From Helicobacter baculiformis (lineage in GTDB: Bacteria > Campylobacterota > Campylobacteria > Campylobacterales > Helicobacteraceae), in assembly GCF_900197685.1 (NCBI RefSeq), contig NZ_FZMF01000015.1:1-64000 (forward strand): a stretch of DNA of 64,000 bases, given 5' to 3'. Positions 25,789 through 34,649 of the stretch are shown piece by piece; position 1 is the first letter of the stretch, and the number at the start of each line of letters is the position of its first letter. The notes beneath the pieces are model-generated. The model made no database searches and was not told the origin of the DNA. It was given only the letters and a program-made list of their open reading frames with translations. Made by a program: the position numbers and the translations under genes.

Positions 25789-27324
25789 ATGCTAAGAAAG
25801 ATTTTTATGGCAGTGGCTTTTTGTGCTTGTGCATCGGGCAGTGCTTTAAATTTTGCCACCTCCAAGAATGTAGGACCGCTTAATCCACACCTGTATTCTC
25901 CCAACGAGATGTTTGCCCAAAATATGCTTTATGAGTCTCTCACAAAATACGATGAAAAGGGCAATGTTCAGCCTCATTTAGCCAAGAGTTGGCACATAGA
26001 AAATAATGGCAAGAGATATATTTTTAAGCTCAGAAATGATGTTTATTTTTCAGACGGCTCTAAATTTGACGCGCAGGCTGCTAAGGCTAATTTTGATGCG
26101 GTTTTATCCAACATCGATCGGCATAAGTGGCTGGAACTAGCAAATATTCTTGTAAGTTGTGAAGTGATCGACCCTTATACCATCGCTTTAAACCTAAAAA
26201 ATGCCTATGAACCCACCCTTAAAGAACTCAGTTTGATCCGCCCTTTTAGGTTTGTTTCTCCTCGCGCCCTCATCAATGGACAAAGTAAAGATGGTATTAA
26301 GGAAGCGGTAGGTACGGGTCCTTTCAAACTAGAGAGCAGTAAGTTAGGTGTGAGCGATACCTTTGTAAAAAATGAACATTACTGGGGACAGAAAGCCCAC
26401 TATGATAAAATTGTGGGTAAAGTGATCCCCAACCCCAATACTAAGATTGTTGCCTTGAAAACGGGGGAAATCGATCTCATCTACTTAAGCGAGCAAATCC
26501 CTCTAGATACTCTGCACGATTTGAAAAAAACTTTTAATGTGTCTTTGTCCGAACCAACCAATACTTTAGTGATTGCGCTCAACTCAAATAAGTTTCCCAC
26601 TTCCGATCTCAGTGTGCGCAAAGCATTAAACATGGCATTGAATAAAGACCTAATCACAAAGAGTGTGTTTTTTGATACACAAAAACCCGCCTATTTTCTA
26701 TTTTCCAAAAACCTCCCACACTGCAATATAGACGCTAAAGCCTTTCCTTTTGATCTCAAAGCCGCTAACGCCCTCTTGCAAAAAGATGGCTGGATTTTAC
26801 ACAAGGATGGCTACCGCTATAAAAATGGCAAAAAACTTAGTTTAGATTTTGTCTACGAGGGTAGCAATGCTATTTTTAAATCCATCGCTGAGATTGCTCA
26901 AGCAACATTTAAAAAGCTAGGCGCGCAGCTACAATTAAAAGCTAGTGAAAGTAGTATGTTTTACAAAAAACAAAAAAGCGGGGATTTTCATCTCGTCTTT
27001 AACCGCACTTGGGGCATTCCTTACGATCCTGAAATGTTCTTGGCTTCTATGAGAGTACCTTCTCATGCTGATTATCAGGCACAATCTGGACTTGCACTTA
27101 AGAATGTCATAGATAGCAAAATCTCCAAAATGCTCACCACATTTAACCCACAAGAAAAAGACGCATTGATTAAAAGCGTCCTAACAACTCTACACAAAGA
27201 GGCGGTTTATATCCCCATCTCCTACGAGACCAATATCGCTATCAGCAATAAAAAAGTTGGAGGGGTGCGCGCTTTGAATCTGCCCAATATTATCCCCTTT
27301 GAACAGATGTATCCCAAACACTAG
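25789..27324 (+). CDS. nikA: Nickel ABC transporter, periplasmic binding protein
   Basis: A 511-residue solute-binding protein of the DppA/OppA/NikA family (SBP_bac_5) with signal peptide LRKIFMAVAFCACASGSA. Family landmarks are LYESLTKYDEKGNVQPHLAKSW near residue 45, YIFKLRNDVYFSDGSKFDA and the VGTGPFKLES segment. It is followed after 6 bases by two permeases and two ATPases in NikABCDE order. Nickel rather than peptide is inferred from close similarity to NikA, the five-gene layout and a possible NikR site. Helicobacter needs nickel for urease and hydrogenase. Related proteins can also carry cobalt or a histidine-nickel complex. Confidence 0.85.
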   Translation: MLRKIFMAVAFCACASGSALNFATSKNVGPLNPHLYSPNEMFAQNMLYESLTKYDEKGNVQPHLAKSWHIENNGKRYIFKLRNDVYFSDGSKFDAQAAKANFDAVLSNIDRHKWLELANILVSCEVIDPYTIALNLKNAYEPTLKELSLIRPFRFVSPRALINGQSKDGIKEAVGTGPFKLESSKLGVSDTFVKNEHYWGQKAHYDKIVGKVIPNPNTKIVALKTGEIDLIYLSEQIPLDTLHDLKKTFNVSLSEPTNTLVIALNSNKFPTSDLSVRKALNMALNKDLITKSVFFDTQKPAYFLFSKNLPHCNIDAKAFPFDLKAANALLQKDGWILHKDGYRYKNGKKLSLDFVYEGSNAIFKSIAEIAQATFKKLGAQLQLKASESSMFYKKQKSGDFHLVFNRTWGIPYDPEMFLASMRVPSHADYQAQSGLALKNVIDSKISKMLTTFNPQEKDALIKSVLTTLHKEAVYIPISYETNIAISNKKVGGVRALNLPNIIPFEQMYPKH

Positions 27325-27330
27325 CTATCA

Positions 27331-28266
27331 ATGCGCAAGTATATTTTTAAGCGGGCGTTGCTCGTCCTGCCAATGCTTTTTGCAGTCTCTTTCATTATTT
27401 TCTTCATGTTAAGACTCAACGGCACAGATGCGGCGATGAGTTTTTTAAATGCCTCTGGGATTGCTCCAACTGATGAAGCCCTAGCGGTTGCAAAAACGCA
27501 ACTTGGACTAGATAAGCCACTCTTAGAGCAATATTACCTATGGCTTAAGAATGTTGCGAAATTCAATTTAGGCGTTTCTTATATAACAGGGCGACAAATT
27601 ACACCAGATATAATCTATTATTTTTCTAATAGTCTTAAGCTAATTGCTTTGGCACTCTGTTTTACTTTGGGACTATCTCTGCCCTTAGGTGTACTTTCTG
27701 CCGTCTTTAAAGATAAATTCATTGATTATTTGATCAGATTTTTCTCTTTTTTAGGGGTTTGTACCCCTAATTTTTGGCTAGGCTTTTTACTCATTAGTCT
27801 TTTTTCTGTGAAACTAGGTTGGTTACCCCCCTTTGGTTCGGGGGGAATTAGCCACTTGCTTATGCCTGCTTTTGCCATCAGTTTTATGTCGATTGCTATT
27901 AGTGCAAGACTTATTAGAGCCAATATGTTAGAAAACATGCATGCGAGACATGTAGGCTATGCCAAGATGCGTGGCATAAAAGGGGCAAGGTTAGTCTTGA
28001 GTCATATCCTAAGAAATGCCCTTTTGCCCGTTGTAACAGCGATTGGAATGCATTTTGGCGAATTGGTGGGGGCGGCGATTGTCGTAGAAAATGTCTTTGC
28101 CTATCCTGGTACGGGTAGTTTTATCGTGAGCGCAATTATCAACAATGATTATCCCGTGATCTTAGCTTTCATGTTATTAATGGCAGTTATTTTTATTCTC
28201 TCTAATTTGATAATTGATCTTTGTTATGTTTGGATCGACCCGCGGATCAGATTGGGGTATAAATGA
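27331..28266 (+). CDS. nikB: Nickel ABC transporter permease NikB
   Basis: A 311-residue inner-membrane permease of the DppB/NikB type with six predicted helices. It has the family N-terminus (MRKYIFKRALLVLPMLFAVS), the CTPNFWLGFLLI segment and the EAA loop around YAKMRGIKGARLVLSHIL, which contacts the ATPases. Its end overlaps the nikC start by 4 bases. The start ATG lies 6 bases after the nikA stop, with little Shine-Dalgarno, so translation probably relies on coupling. Confidence 0.87.
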   Translation: MRKYIFKRALLVLPMLFAVSFIIFFMLRLNGTDAAMSFLNASGIAPTDEALAVAKTQLGLDKPLLEQYYLWLKNVAKFNLGVSYITGRQITPDIIYYFSNSLKLIALALCFTLGLSLPLGVLSAVFKDKFIDYLIRFFSFLGVCTPNFWLGFLLISLFSVKLGWLPPFGSGGISHLLMPAFAISFMSIAISARLIRANMLENMHARHVGYAKMRGIKGARLVLSHILRNALLPVVTAIGMHFGELVGAAIVVENVFAYPGTGSFIVSAIINNDYPVILAFMLLMAVIFILSNLIIDLCYVWIDPRIRLGYK

Positions 28267-29099
28267 CAATGCAAAAAATACCCATCTTTTTAGCCTTTTC
28301 AATCCTTATTATTGTGCTTGTCTTAGCCATCTTTGCGCCCCATTTGACTCCCCATAAACCCGAAGAGATTGATTTGTTGGCAAAATTTTTACCCATCTCA
28401 AAGGAACATCTGCTAGGTACAGATCACTTAGGTAGAGATATTTTTTCTCGACTCATCTATGGAGCAAGAATTTCTCTAAGCTGTGTGTTTTTAACCCTCA
28501 TGCTGATTATCCTTGTGGGATCTTTGGTGGGGAGTGTGTCCGGATTTATGGGAGGGCGAGTCGATCAAGCACTCATGCGTCTTTGCGATCTTTTTTTTGC
28601 GATGCCGACCATTGTCTTATCCTTGTTCTTAGTGGGGCTTTTGGGTACAGGTCTTAGCAATATCATCATTGCTATTGCACTCACCCACTGGGCATGGTAC
28701 GCTAGAATCGTGCGTTCGATCGTCTTAAATCTCAAAAATAAAGAATATGTTCTAGTCAGCAAGATGTGTGGCGCATCTGGATTTGAGAATTTCAAAAAAA
28801 ACATGCTTAAGCCCATTTTAGCCCAATGCATTATCGTGGCTACTTTAGATATTGGGCATGTTATGCTCCATATTGCAGGGCTTAGTTTTCTAGGATTAGG
28901 GGTTAAAGCCCCCACGCCTGAATGGGGGATCATGATCAGTGATGCTAAAGATTTTCTATTTACCTATCCGGAGTTAATTTACTACCCCGGTGGGGCTCTA
29001 TTTTTGTGCGTCATGAGTTTTAACATCATTGGCGATTATTTGCGCGATAAACTTGATTGCAGCGAGGTTGTCCATGAAAACGAAGAACCTAAGCGTTAG
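28263..29099 (+). CDS. nikC: Nickel ABC transporter permease NikC
   Basis: A 278-residue permease of the DppC/NikC type. The N-terminal helix is followed by the family signature HLLGTDHLGRDIFSRLIYGAR; the GxxxxGRD motif is diagnostic. The EAA-type loop is SKMCGASGFENFKKNMLKP, and the last helices carry GLSFLGLGVKAPTPEWG. It forms a heterodimer with NikB. It overlaps nikB at the start and nikD at the end, indicating tight translational coupling. Confidence 0.87.
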   Translation: MTMQKIPIFLAFSILIIVLVLAIFAPHLTPHKPEEIDLLAKFLPISKEHLLGTDHLGRDIFSRLIYGARISLSCVFLTLMLIILVGSLVGSVSGFMGGRVDQALMRLCDLFFAMPTIVLSLFLVGLLGTGLSNIIIAIALTHWAWYARIVRSIVLNLKNKEYVLVSKMCGASGFENFKKNMLKPILAQCIIVATLDIGHVMLHIAGLSFLGLGVKAPTPEWGIMISDAKDFLFTYPELIYYPGGALFLCVMSFNIIGDYLRDKLDCSEVVHENEEPKR

Positions 29100-29829
29100 A
29101 GTTAATATTTCTAACAAAAGTATGGAACTTGTCAATCTGGCTTTTGAATTGGAGAGCGCAAAGATTACAGCCATGTTGGGCAAAAGCGGCAGCGGTAAAA
29201 GTCTCACAGCCATGTCCATGTTTGGTTTTTTGCCCTCCGGATTTAAGGGAAACTCTCACATCAGTCTTGGCGAAGAGCCCTACAACCCTAGTCATTTGAG
29301 TATTATCATGCAAAATCCGCGTACTGCCTTTAACACTCTGATGACAATTGGTGTCCACGCTAAAGAAAGTCTTCAAGCTATTGGTAAATGGGATGGACAT
29401 TTTCAATCTAAGATCGAAAAGGCTATGCATGATGTTTGCTTGGATTTGAGTGTGCTCAATAAATACCCCTTTGAGCTCAGTGGGGGCATGCTCCAGCGCG
29501 CTATGATCGCTCTAGCCTTACTTAAAGAACCTAAATTCATTATCGCTGATGAACCGACCACCGATCTAGACTTAGTAACGCAAAGCAAAATTTTAGAACT
29601 TATCATCAATTTAAAAGAGAAAAAACAAGTTGGATTTTTGCTTATCACGCATGATTTTGGGGTGGTCAGACGCGTAGCTGACCATGTTTTAGTGATCAGT
29701 GAAGGTAAAATTATACAAAGCGGTGGCGTTAACCATATTTTTGAACAACCCAAACCGGGGCAGACAAAGTTGCTAGTAGATGCTTATAAAGCCTTCATAA
29801 CGGAGAAAATCGATGAAGACAGCCCTTAA
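29074..29829 (+). CDS. nikD: Nickel ABC transporter ATPase NikD
   Basis: A 251-residue ABC ATPase. The start ATG 29074 (MKTKNLSVRV) overlaps the end of nikC by 26 bases and follows GCGAGG. Walker A is GKSGSGKS, the signature is ELSGGMLQRAMIA, Walker B is FIIADEPTTDLD and the switch His is in ITHDFGVVRR. It ends with the short C-terminal tail found in Dpp/Nik ATPases. It pairs with NikE to energise NikBC. Confidence 0.87.
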   Translation: MKTKNLSVRVNISNKSMELVNLAFELESAKITAMLGKSGSGKSLTAMSMFGFLPSGFKGNSHISLGEEPYNPSHLSIIMQNPRTAFNTLMTIGVHAKESLQAIGKWDGHFQSKIEKAMHDVCLDLSVLNKYPFELSGGMLQRAMIALALLKEPKFIIADEPTTDLDLVTQSKILELIINLKEKKQVGFLLITHDFGVVRRVADHVLVISEGKIIQSGGVNHIFEQPKPGQTKLLVDAYKAFITEKIDEDSP

Positions 29830-30571
29830 AATCACTAATTTGCATCATCAGTATGAGATTTTTTCACTTTTTGGCGGCAGGGGGAATTTTTCTGTATTAA
29901 AAGACATCTGTTTAAGTGTCCAAGAGGGCAATGCGCTAGGTTTAATGGGACTTTCTGGCTCTGGGAAAAGCACCCTAGCCAATATTGTGATGGGCTTTAT
30001 CCGGGCTACTAGTGGCTCTATAGAATTTTTTGGGCAACCCGTAGTCATGTCTTCTTTAAGGCAGCGGCGCGCATTTTACCAAAAAGTCCAAATGGTTTTT
30101 CAAGATCCCATTGGTTGTATTAATCCTACTTTAAGTGTTTTTGAGGTTTTGGCAGAACCGCTTACATGTCTTCTAAAATTGAAGGGTGTAGAGTTAGAAA
30201 AGCGTGTTAAACAAGCTTGCGACATGTTTTACATCCCTCAAAAATATCTTCATAAGAGGGCAATTCTCTTAAGTGGCGGGGAGTTGGGCAGGGTTTGTCT
30301 AGCACGTGCATGTGCTATTTATCCAAAATTTTTAATTTTAGACGAGTCGCTCTCTTCCTTTGATTTAGTGCTGCAGCACCAAATCATCGCACTTTTAAAG
30401 GAACTTAAAGGACAGATAAGTTTTTTATTCATCACCCATGATTTGCGTCTTGCGAAGACCTTTTGCGATGAGATCATTTTACTTGACAAAGGTAGAATTG
30501 TAGAGAAAATTTTGCCTAATCAGTCTTTCAGAAGTCAACTTGGACGCGCTTTAACACAGGCTGTTTTGTAA
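29813..30571 (+). CDS. nikE: Nickel ABC transporter ATPase NikE
   Basis: A 252-residue ABC ATPase. Walker A is GLSGSGKST, the signature is LLSGGELGRVCLARAC, Walker B is FLILDESLSSFD and the switch is ITHDLRLAK. The DESLSS variant in place of DEPTS is common in the NikE branch. It overlaps nikD by 17 bases and is the last gene of the operon. A 270-base gap then leads to the Hop gene, which has its own promoter. Confidence 0.87.
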   Translation: MKTALKITNLHHQYEIFSLFGGRGNFSVLKDICLSVQEGNALGLMGLSGSGKSTLANIVMGFIRATSGSIEFFGQPVVMSSLRQRRAFYQKVQMVFQDPIGCINPTLSVFEVLAEPLTCLLKLKGVELEKRVKQACDMFYIPQKYLHKRAILLSGGELGRVCLARACAIYPKFLILDESLSSFDLVLQHQIIALLKELKGQISFLFITHDLRLAKTFCDEIILLDKGRIVEKILPNQSFRSQLGRALTQAVL

Positions 30572-30785
30572 ACATGTGAGAACTCTCTTGGGAGGAAATT
30601 TTATCAACGCATTTTTCAAATATATTTTTTTTATTGGACTCTAGTCCAGCATGTATTTTGACACATTTGTACGTCTTTGTCATCCCATAACCTGCTTTTT
30701 TCCAGCTCGCGCCGTAAGATCCCTAGCTTTAGCTATGGAGATATAGGGCTTTTTTGTGTTATAACTGCCCATGAGGCAGAAAGTC

Positions 30786-30814
30786 TTGACAAGTTTAGTG
30801 GGAGGTGCTAGAAT
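30786..30814 (+). promoter_or_regulatory. Promoter of the phase-variable outer membrane gene
   Basis: TTGACA at 30786-30791 and TAGAAT at 30809-30814 are spaced 17 bases, and the -10 has the extended TGC lead-in. The predicted transcript start is near 30821, which places the in-frame TTG at 30815 outside the mRNA. The AAAGGA at 30835-30840 would serve the ATG at 30846. Confidence 0.6.
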
Positions 30815-30845
30815 TTGAGTCTATTTTATCAGCGAAAGGATTCTT

Positions 30846-31705
30846 ATGTTTTTTTACAAGCCACAAGCCACAAGCCACAAGCCACAAGCCACAAGCGTAG
30901 CGTACGCACACTAGCTTTTTTGGCCAGCACCTTCACACTCTTCTCTCTGTCCCCCCTGAGCGCAGAAGAAAATGGCGTATTTGCAGAGGCGGGTTTCCAA
31001 TATTCTAACTTTACAGGTCTTAGTAAGGCTCCACAGGAAGCGGTAGAGGCCGGTTTGCTTACCAGCACTAAAACTTCTTACAACGGGAATCTCTTTGGAG
31101 CAGACATTCAGATCGGTTATAAACAATTCTTCGGCGGAAGTAAGATTTTTGGTTTGCGCTATTATGGCTTTTTTAGCGGACAGGGCGGAAGTGGTTCGTT
31201 TAAGCAGCAATATGAGGATGATAGTGGAAATTCCTATTGGGCCACAATCAAACAACCTGCTGCAAATTTGTTCTATGGCGCAGGTGTGGATATGCTGTAT
31301 AATTTTTACGAGAATGCAGAGCGTACTTATGGAGTCTTCGCAGGGGTGATGTTAGGGGGAAGCTCATGGTTGATGGGTAAAAGTTCTTATAAGGGGCAAT
31401 GCGTATGGCAAGAAACCGACCCTCAGGGCAATCCCACTAATTGTGTCAGCATGAATCAGTTTTATAAACAACAGATGAAAGATCTCCCTGATGGGGTGAA
31501 GGGTACTTTTTCCCCCACGTATGTGCAGTTTCTTGTCAATATTGGGTTTAGAGCTAATTTCACTCAACATCAGGGCTTTGAGTTAGGGGTGCGTATCCCT
31601 ACTATTAACGATCCTTATGCCACAGTTACAGGAGGTGGGATGAAAGCGAGCACCACATTTAGGCGTACTGTGGCGGCCTTTGCTAATTATGTCTACAATT
31701 TTTAA
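30846..31705 (+). CDS. Hop-family outer membrane protein, phase-variable, off as sequenced
   Basis: The body (from about 30893) encodes a signal peptide (VRTLAFLASTFTLFSLSPLSA), then a Helicobacter outer membrane barrel. It has the family strand GYKQFFGGSKIFGLRYYGFF, an extracellular loop with a Cys pair and the C-terminal FRRTVAAFANYVYNF with terminal Phe. The only well-placed start, ATG 30846 with AAAGGA, is in another frame and meets a stop after 22 codons. Between them are T7 (30849-30855) and a 7-bp unit repeated 5.9 times (30856-30896). One extra repeat or one extra T restores a continuous reading frame with the signal peptide intact. This mirrors slipped-strand switching of H. pylori hop genes. 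The ligand is unknown. Confidence 0.8.
30856..30896 (+). repeat. Heptanucleotide tandem repeat ACAAGCC, 5 full copies plus 6 bases
   Basis: Units lie at 30856-30862, 30863-30869, 30870-30876, 30877-30883 and 30884-30890, then ACAAGC at 30891-30896. Three units encode seven residues (KPQATSH). Because 7 is not a multiple of 3, gain or loss of one unit changes the frame of the outer membrane gene. Confidence 0.95.
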
Positions 31706-31753
31706 ATTTGGCGTACGCATGCCCTGATGGGTTGCCAGCCCTAGCTGTCAAGA

Positions 31754-32413
31754 TCAGGAGATGATTAGACTATCTACCCCATAAGTGTTATCAGGGCATG
31801 CCGGGTCTGCATCTTTAAGGATAGTCTTACGCTGGGGTGTGAGCTCTAAGAGGGGTTTGAAATCACCTCTTAGATAAAGTGTTTGCGATCGGGCTAAGAT
31901 ACTTGTTTTAAGGTCTTGCGTGGAAGACACTTCCGCAATGCTCAGCAAACCCAAGCGTGTGGCGTAAGCGTGCATACTCTTAAAATCTGCTCCTAGAAGT
32001 TGCACATTCAACACAATTGCGTCGCTTCCGTGTACCACACTTTCTAAGAGTTGGTAAGGTTTCAGAAAATAATCTTGGTGAATCAGGGGTTTAGAACTCA
32101 AGCGACGCACATAGCCTAGCAAATCTAAACTTTCTAACGCGGGCACGCCCTGTGTGTAGAGGTGTGTGAAATCCAAAAGAAGCGCATGGATATGCTCATG
32201 CGCATGTTCTATTTGAGCAAGCAAAACTTCCAACTCCATGCTAGCATCGAGGCGTAAAATTTGGCGTGGATTTGTGCTTGAACGCGCTAAGGCTTGTGCA
32301 TCGAGCCTAGGCACATAGGGGTTATAGGCTAAGCTTCTACCCAGCACATCAAAGGGGGTGAGGGCTTCCTTAGTGGCTAGGTAGTGCTCAAGTGCGTTTC
32401 TATCTAGTGACAT
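31754..32413 (-). CDS. TrpC-like (indole-glycerol-phosphate synthase fold) protein, probably not a synthase
   Basis: A 219-residue protein, short against about 255 for TrpC. The middle aligns with the TrpC barrel: HQDYFLKPYQLLESVVHGSD corresponds to the RKDFxxDPYQxxEAxxxGAD segment, and LGLLSIAEVSSTQDL to the LGLxxLVEVHxxxEL strand. The catalytic Lys of RKDF is replaced by Gln, and the N-terminal KxxSPS region and GxNNRDL are not seen, so synthase activity is unlikely. It overlaps the TPR gene by 10 bases and has no trp neighbours. A non-enzymatic or new role is an inference. Confidence 0.6.
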   Translation of the reverse strand: MSLDRNALEHYLATKEALTPFDVLGRSLAYNPYVPRLDAQALARSSTNPRQILRLDASMELEVLLAQIEHAHEHIHALLLDFTHLYTQGVPALESLDLLGYVRRLSSKPLIHQDYFLKPYQLLESVVHGSDAIVLNVQLLGADFKSMHAYATRLGLLSIAEVSSTQDLKTSILARSQTLYLRGDFKPLLELTPQRKTILKDADPACPDNTYGVDSLIIS

Positions 32414-33693
32414 TTGGCAATGCTATTAGCATGGGCTTGGAGCTCGGGTTGAGACCTGATTGCCGTGCTGTCGATCTTGGCAAAGATTTCTTGCGCCTGT
32501 ATACACTTACCTAGCTTATAGTATCCCCATGCTAGAGAATCCATGTAAAACACAGAGTCGGGCTCTATCTTTAGGGCAGTTTTAACATAGGTAATACCCT
32601 TTTTAACATCCAAATCATGATCGATGAGGGAATAACCTAGAAAATTATAAAAAAAAGCATCTTGGACATTCAAAGCTTCCTTAGTGCGCGCAAGATTTTG
32701 GGCGCGCTCTTTAATAGCACGCTCCAATTTTTTAACAATCCGAATCACTTCATATTTTCTAAGCGGATGGGTTGTGTTGAGCTCCTCATAGGTGTAAATG
32801 GCTTCTAGAGCTAAAAAACTGGGGTCTTTTTTTTCTCTATAAATGAGATTGGCTTGTTTAGCAGCTAAAGCGAATTTTTTTTGTGCTGTGTAAAGATCTA
32901 GGAGCAAACGGCGATCGAAGGGATAGCGTTCAGCAACATCTTGCGCCTTATCAAACTCCTTAAGAGCGATCAGTATGGAGATGTAGAGTTGAGCATTCTG
33001 CACAATAGGCTCTTTTTCATAGAGAGTGCCAAAAATATCTTTAGCCTGCTGTAGTTCGTTAAGTTGTACGAGGGTGTTATAAACCCGTTGGCATAAATCA
33101 GGCGAACAGCCGTAATTTTTGAGGTGTGAACTGAGCAAGCCCACCGCCTCTTGGCGACTATTTTGCATAAAATAGATAGTTACGAGTTTTTCTAAACTAT
33201 CTTCGCTATGGGTTTGGTTGTAAAGTTTATTGAGCAAGGAAAACGCCTTATCATAGCGTTTCTGGCTCAAATAAAGAGAGCCTAGCACACTATCCAATGT
33301 TAGAGACTTGTCCTCACGGCGGATATCCTCCAAGAGCGCGATCGCCTTATCAGTTTGTCCGGTTTGGATATAACCATCTACTAAAATTTTGTTGATGGAA
33401 ATATCCTTATTGTCTTTGGTGATCTTTTTATAGAGCATGGCCAACTTGACAGCCGTGCTCAGATCCCCTAAACTTGCTGCAGAGATAGCTGCCTCCTTTG
33501 CATAAAGGATGTTATTAGTTTCCTTATAGAGTTGCAAATATCCTTGCTTAGCGGTGGCAAAATCGCCCCGATGAAATGCGTCTGAAGTGATGAGAATCTG
33601 CTGGTCTTCTGTTAACCCATGGGCAAAGAGAACACTGCCTAACACCGCTGCTAACGCTCCATTGCGCCATCTAAGACATGCTATCTTGTTCAT
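32404..33693 (-). CDS. Secreted TPR-repeat protein
   Basis: A 429-residue protein. The start ATG 33693 has AAGGAGA upstream. A signal peptide (GALAAVLGSVLFAHG) is followed by tetratricopeptide-like helical pairs throughout, for example DAFHRGDFATAKQGYLQLYK, GYIQTGQTDKAIALLED and LYLSQKRYDKAFSLLNKLY. The last repeat (EPDSVFYMDSLAWGYYKLGK) is the best-formed. TPR proteins of this kind act as scaffolds in the periplasm. It lies in the operon carrying the PilM/N/O-like genes, which fits an accessory role to that complex, but no function can be read directly. Confidence 0.8.
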   Translation of the reverse strand: MNKIACLRWRNGALAAVLGSVLFAHGLTEDQQILITSDAFHRGDFATAKQGYLQLYKETNNILYAKEAAISAASLGDLSTAVKLAMLYKKITKDNKDISINKILVDGYIQTGQTDKAIALLEDIRREDKSLTLDSVLGSLYLSQKRYDKAFSLLNKLYNQTHSEDSLEKLVTIYFMQNSRQEAVGLLSSHLKNYGCSPDLCQRVYNTLVQLNELQQAKDIFGTLYEKEPIVQNAQLYISILIALKEFDKAQDVAERYPFDRRLLLDLYTAQKKFALAAKQANLIYREKKDPSFLALEAIYTYEELNTTHPLRKYEVIRIVKKLERAIKERAQNLARTKEALNVQDAFFYNFLGYSLIDHDLDVKKGITYVKTALKIEPDSVFYMDSLAWGYYKLGKCIQAQEIFAKIDSTAIRSQPELQAHANSIAKCH

Positions 33694-33717
33694 TTTTCTC
33701 CTTGAAAGCGAGATGTT

Positions 33718-34080
33718 TTATGCGTCTCTGGGTGTGCTGAGCACAATGCCGGGGCACTCACAAGCAATTTCTTGAGCATCTTTGTAATGCTCCCAAAAAG
33801 GATAAGTGCGGCATTGCTTGGGGCGCACAGGATAAATACGACACCGCTTACTCTCCATGTCTAAAAACACACAAGCCTTATCCATGTGCTGGTCTAGCAA
33901 GCTGTAAGCATCTCCGACGCGTTTAAGGTAGTGTATCCCAAAATGATCTAAGGGCATTTTTAAAAATGTAGCGATTTCTTGTATCTCTGCAATACTGACA
34001 AAAACATAACCCGTGCCTATACAGCAACGCGCTCCACAAGAGGCGCACGCCTCAGATTTGAAACTAAAAGAATCGTTCAT
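33718..34080 (-). CDS. YkgJ-family cysteine-cluster (CxxCxxxCC) protein
   Basis: A 120-residue protein with the family motif CASCGARCC near the N-terminus, then CVFLDMESKRCRIYPVRPKQCRTYPFW. The spaced cysteines are predicted to bind zinc or an iron-sulfur cluster. The C-terminal CECPG adds further ligands. No biochemical role is established for the family. Its ATG overlaps the stop of the PilO-like gene (ATGA). The order resembles H. pylori HP0270-HP0274. Confidence 0.85.
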   Translation of the reverse strand: MNDSFSFKSEACASCGARCCIGTGYVFVSIAEIQEIATFLKMPLDHFGIHYLKRVGDAYSLLDQHMDKACVFLDMESKRCRIYPVRPKQCRTYPFWEHYKDAQEIACECPGIVLSTPRDA

Positions 34081-34649
34081 AGATCGCCACTTTGGTATTC
34101 AATATGCACTCTAAACTCTAATGCAAAAATTTGTTTTTGTTTGGTGATATTAATAGGAAGAGCGATTTGAATATAGGCGTTGATTTTGCGCATGCCATCC
34201 AAAAAAGCATACAGATCGTTTAAAGAGTTGGCATGCGCCTTGATATAGAGAATTTCATGGATAATCCGATCTTGGGTTTGGCGATCTTCGGTTTTAGCTT
34301 GTATTTGAATATGGTTAAAGTATTGGTTTAGGAGTTGGTTTAATTGGTTAGCGCTAGCTTGATAGCTGAGGTGGGCGAGCCTGATCGCACTTTCTTGTTT
34401 GAAGGCAGAATAATTTTGTAAGGCCGCAAGAAAACTATTTTGCTTATGAGTAGCCACCAACTCCTTTCGGAGCTCTTCGCCATGATGAACGCGAAATTCA
34501 TCAACATATTCCCACACCAAAAGGCGTACAGAAAGGCCGGCGACAACGACAAATATGAGAAAAAATAGCGAATCTCGAACAAGGCGTTCAAAAGCAAGAT
34601 TGCTATCATAGCGATTTTCTTGTTGGACTTCCTCTGTGCCTGTATCCAT
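34077..34649 (-). CDS. PilO-like bitopic membrane protein
   Basis: A 190-residue protein. A cytoplasmic N-terminus is followed by one membrane helix (LFFLIFVVVAGLSVRLLVWEY), a coiled-coil of about 60 residues and a small C-terminal alpha/beta domain (INAYIQIALPINITKQKQIF). This is the architecture of PilO/GspM proteins. It overlaps the PilN-like gene by TGATG. Only topology and gene order support the call; sequence identity to known PilO cannot be judged here. Confidence 0.55.
   Translation of the reverse strand: MDTGTEEVQQENRYDSNLAFERLVRDSLFFLIFVVVAGLSVRLLVWEYVDEFRVHHGEELRKELVATHKQNSFLAALQNYSAFKQESAIRLAHLSYQASANQLNQLLNQYFNHIQIQAKTEDRQTQDRIIHEILYIKAHANSLNDLYAFLDGMRKINAYIQIALPINITKQKQIFALEFRVHIEYQSGDL

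Noticed and set aside
30815-30845. TTG at 30815 as the start of the outer membrane gene
   Set aside because: It is in frame and follows GGAGG, but it overlaps the predicted -10 region (TAGAAT 30809-30814) and would lie upstream of the transcript start. ATG 30846 has its own AAAGGA.
31720-31760. CCTGAT...ATCAGG inverted repeat after the outer membrane gene as a terminator
   Set aside because: Only six pairs with a long loop and no U-tract; possible but not supported.
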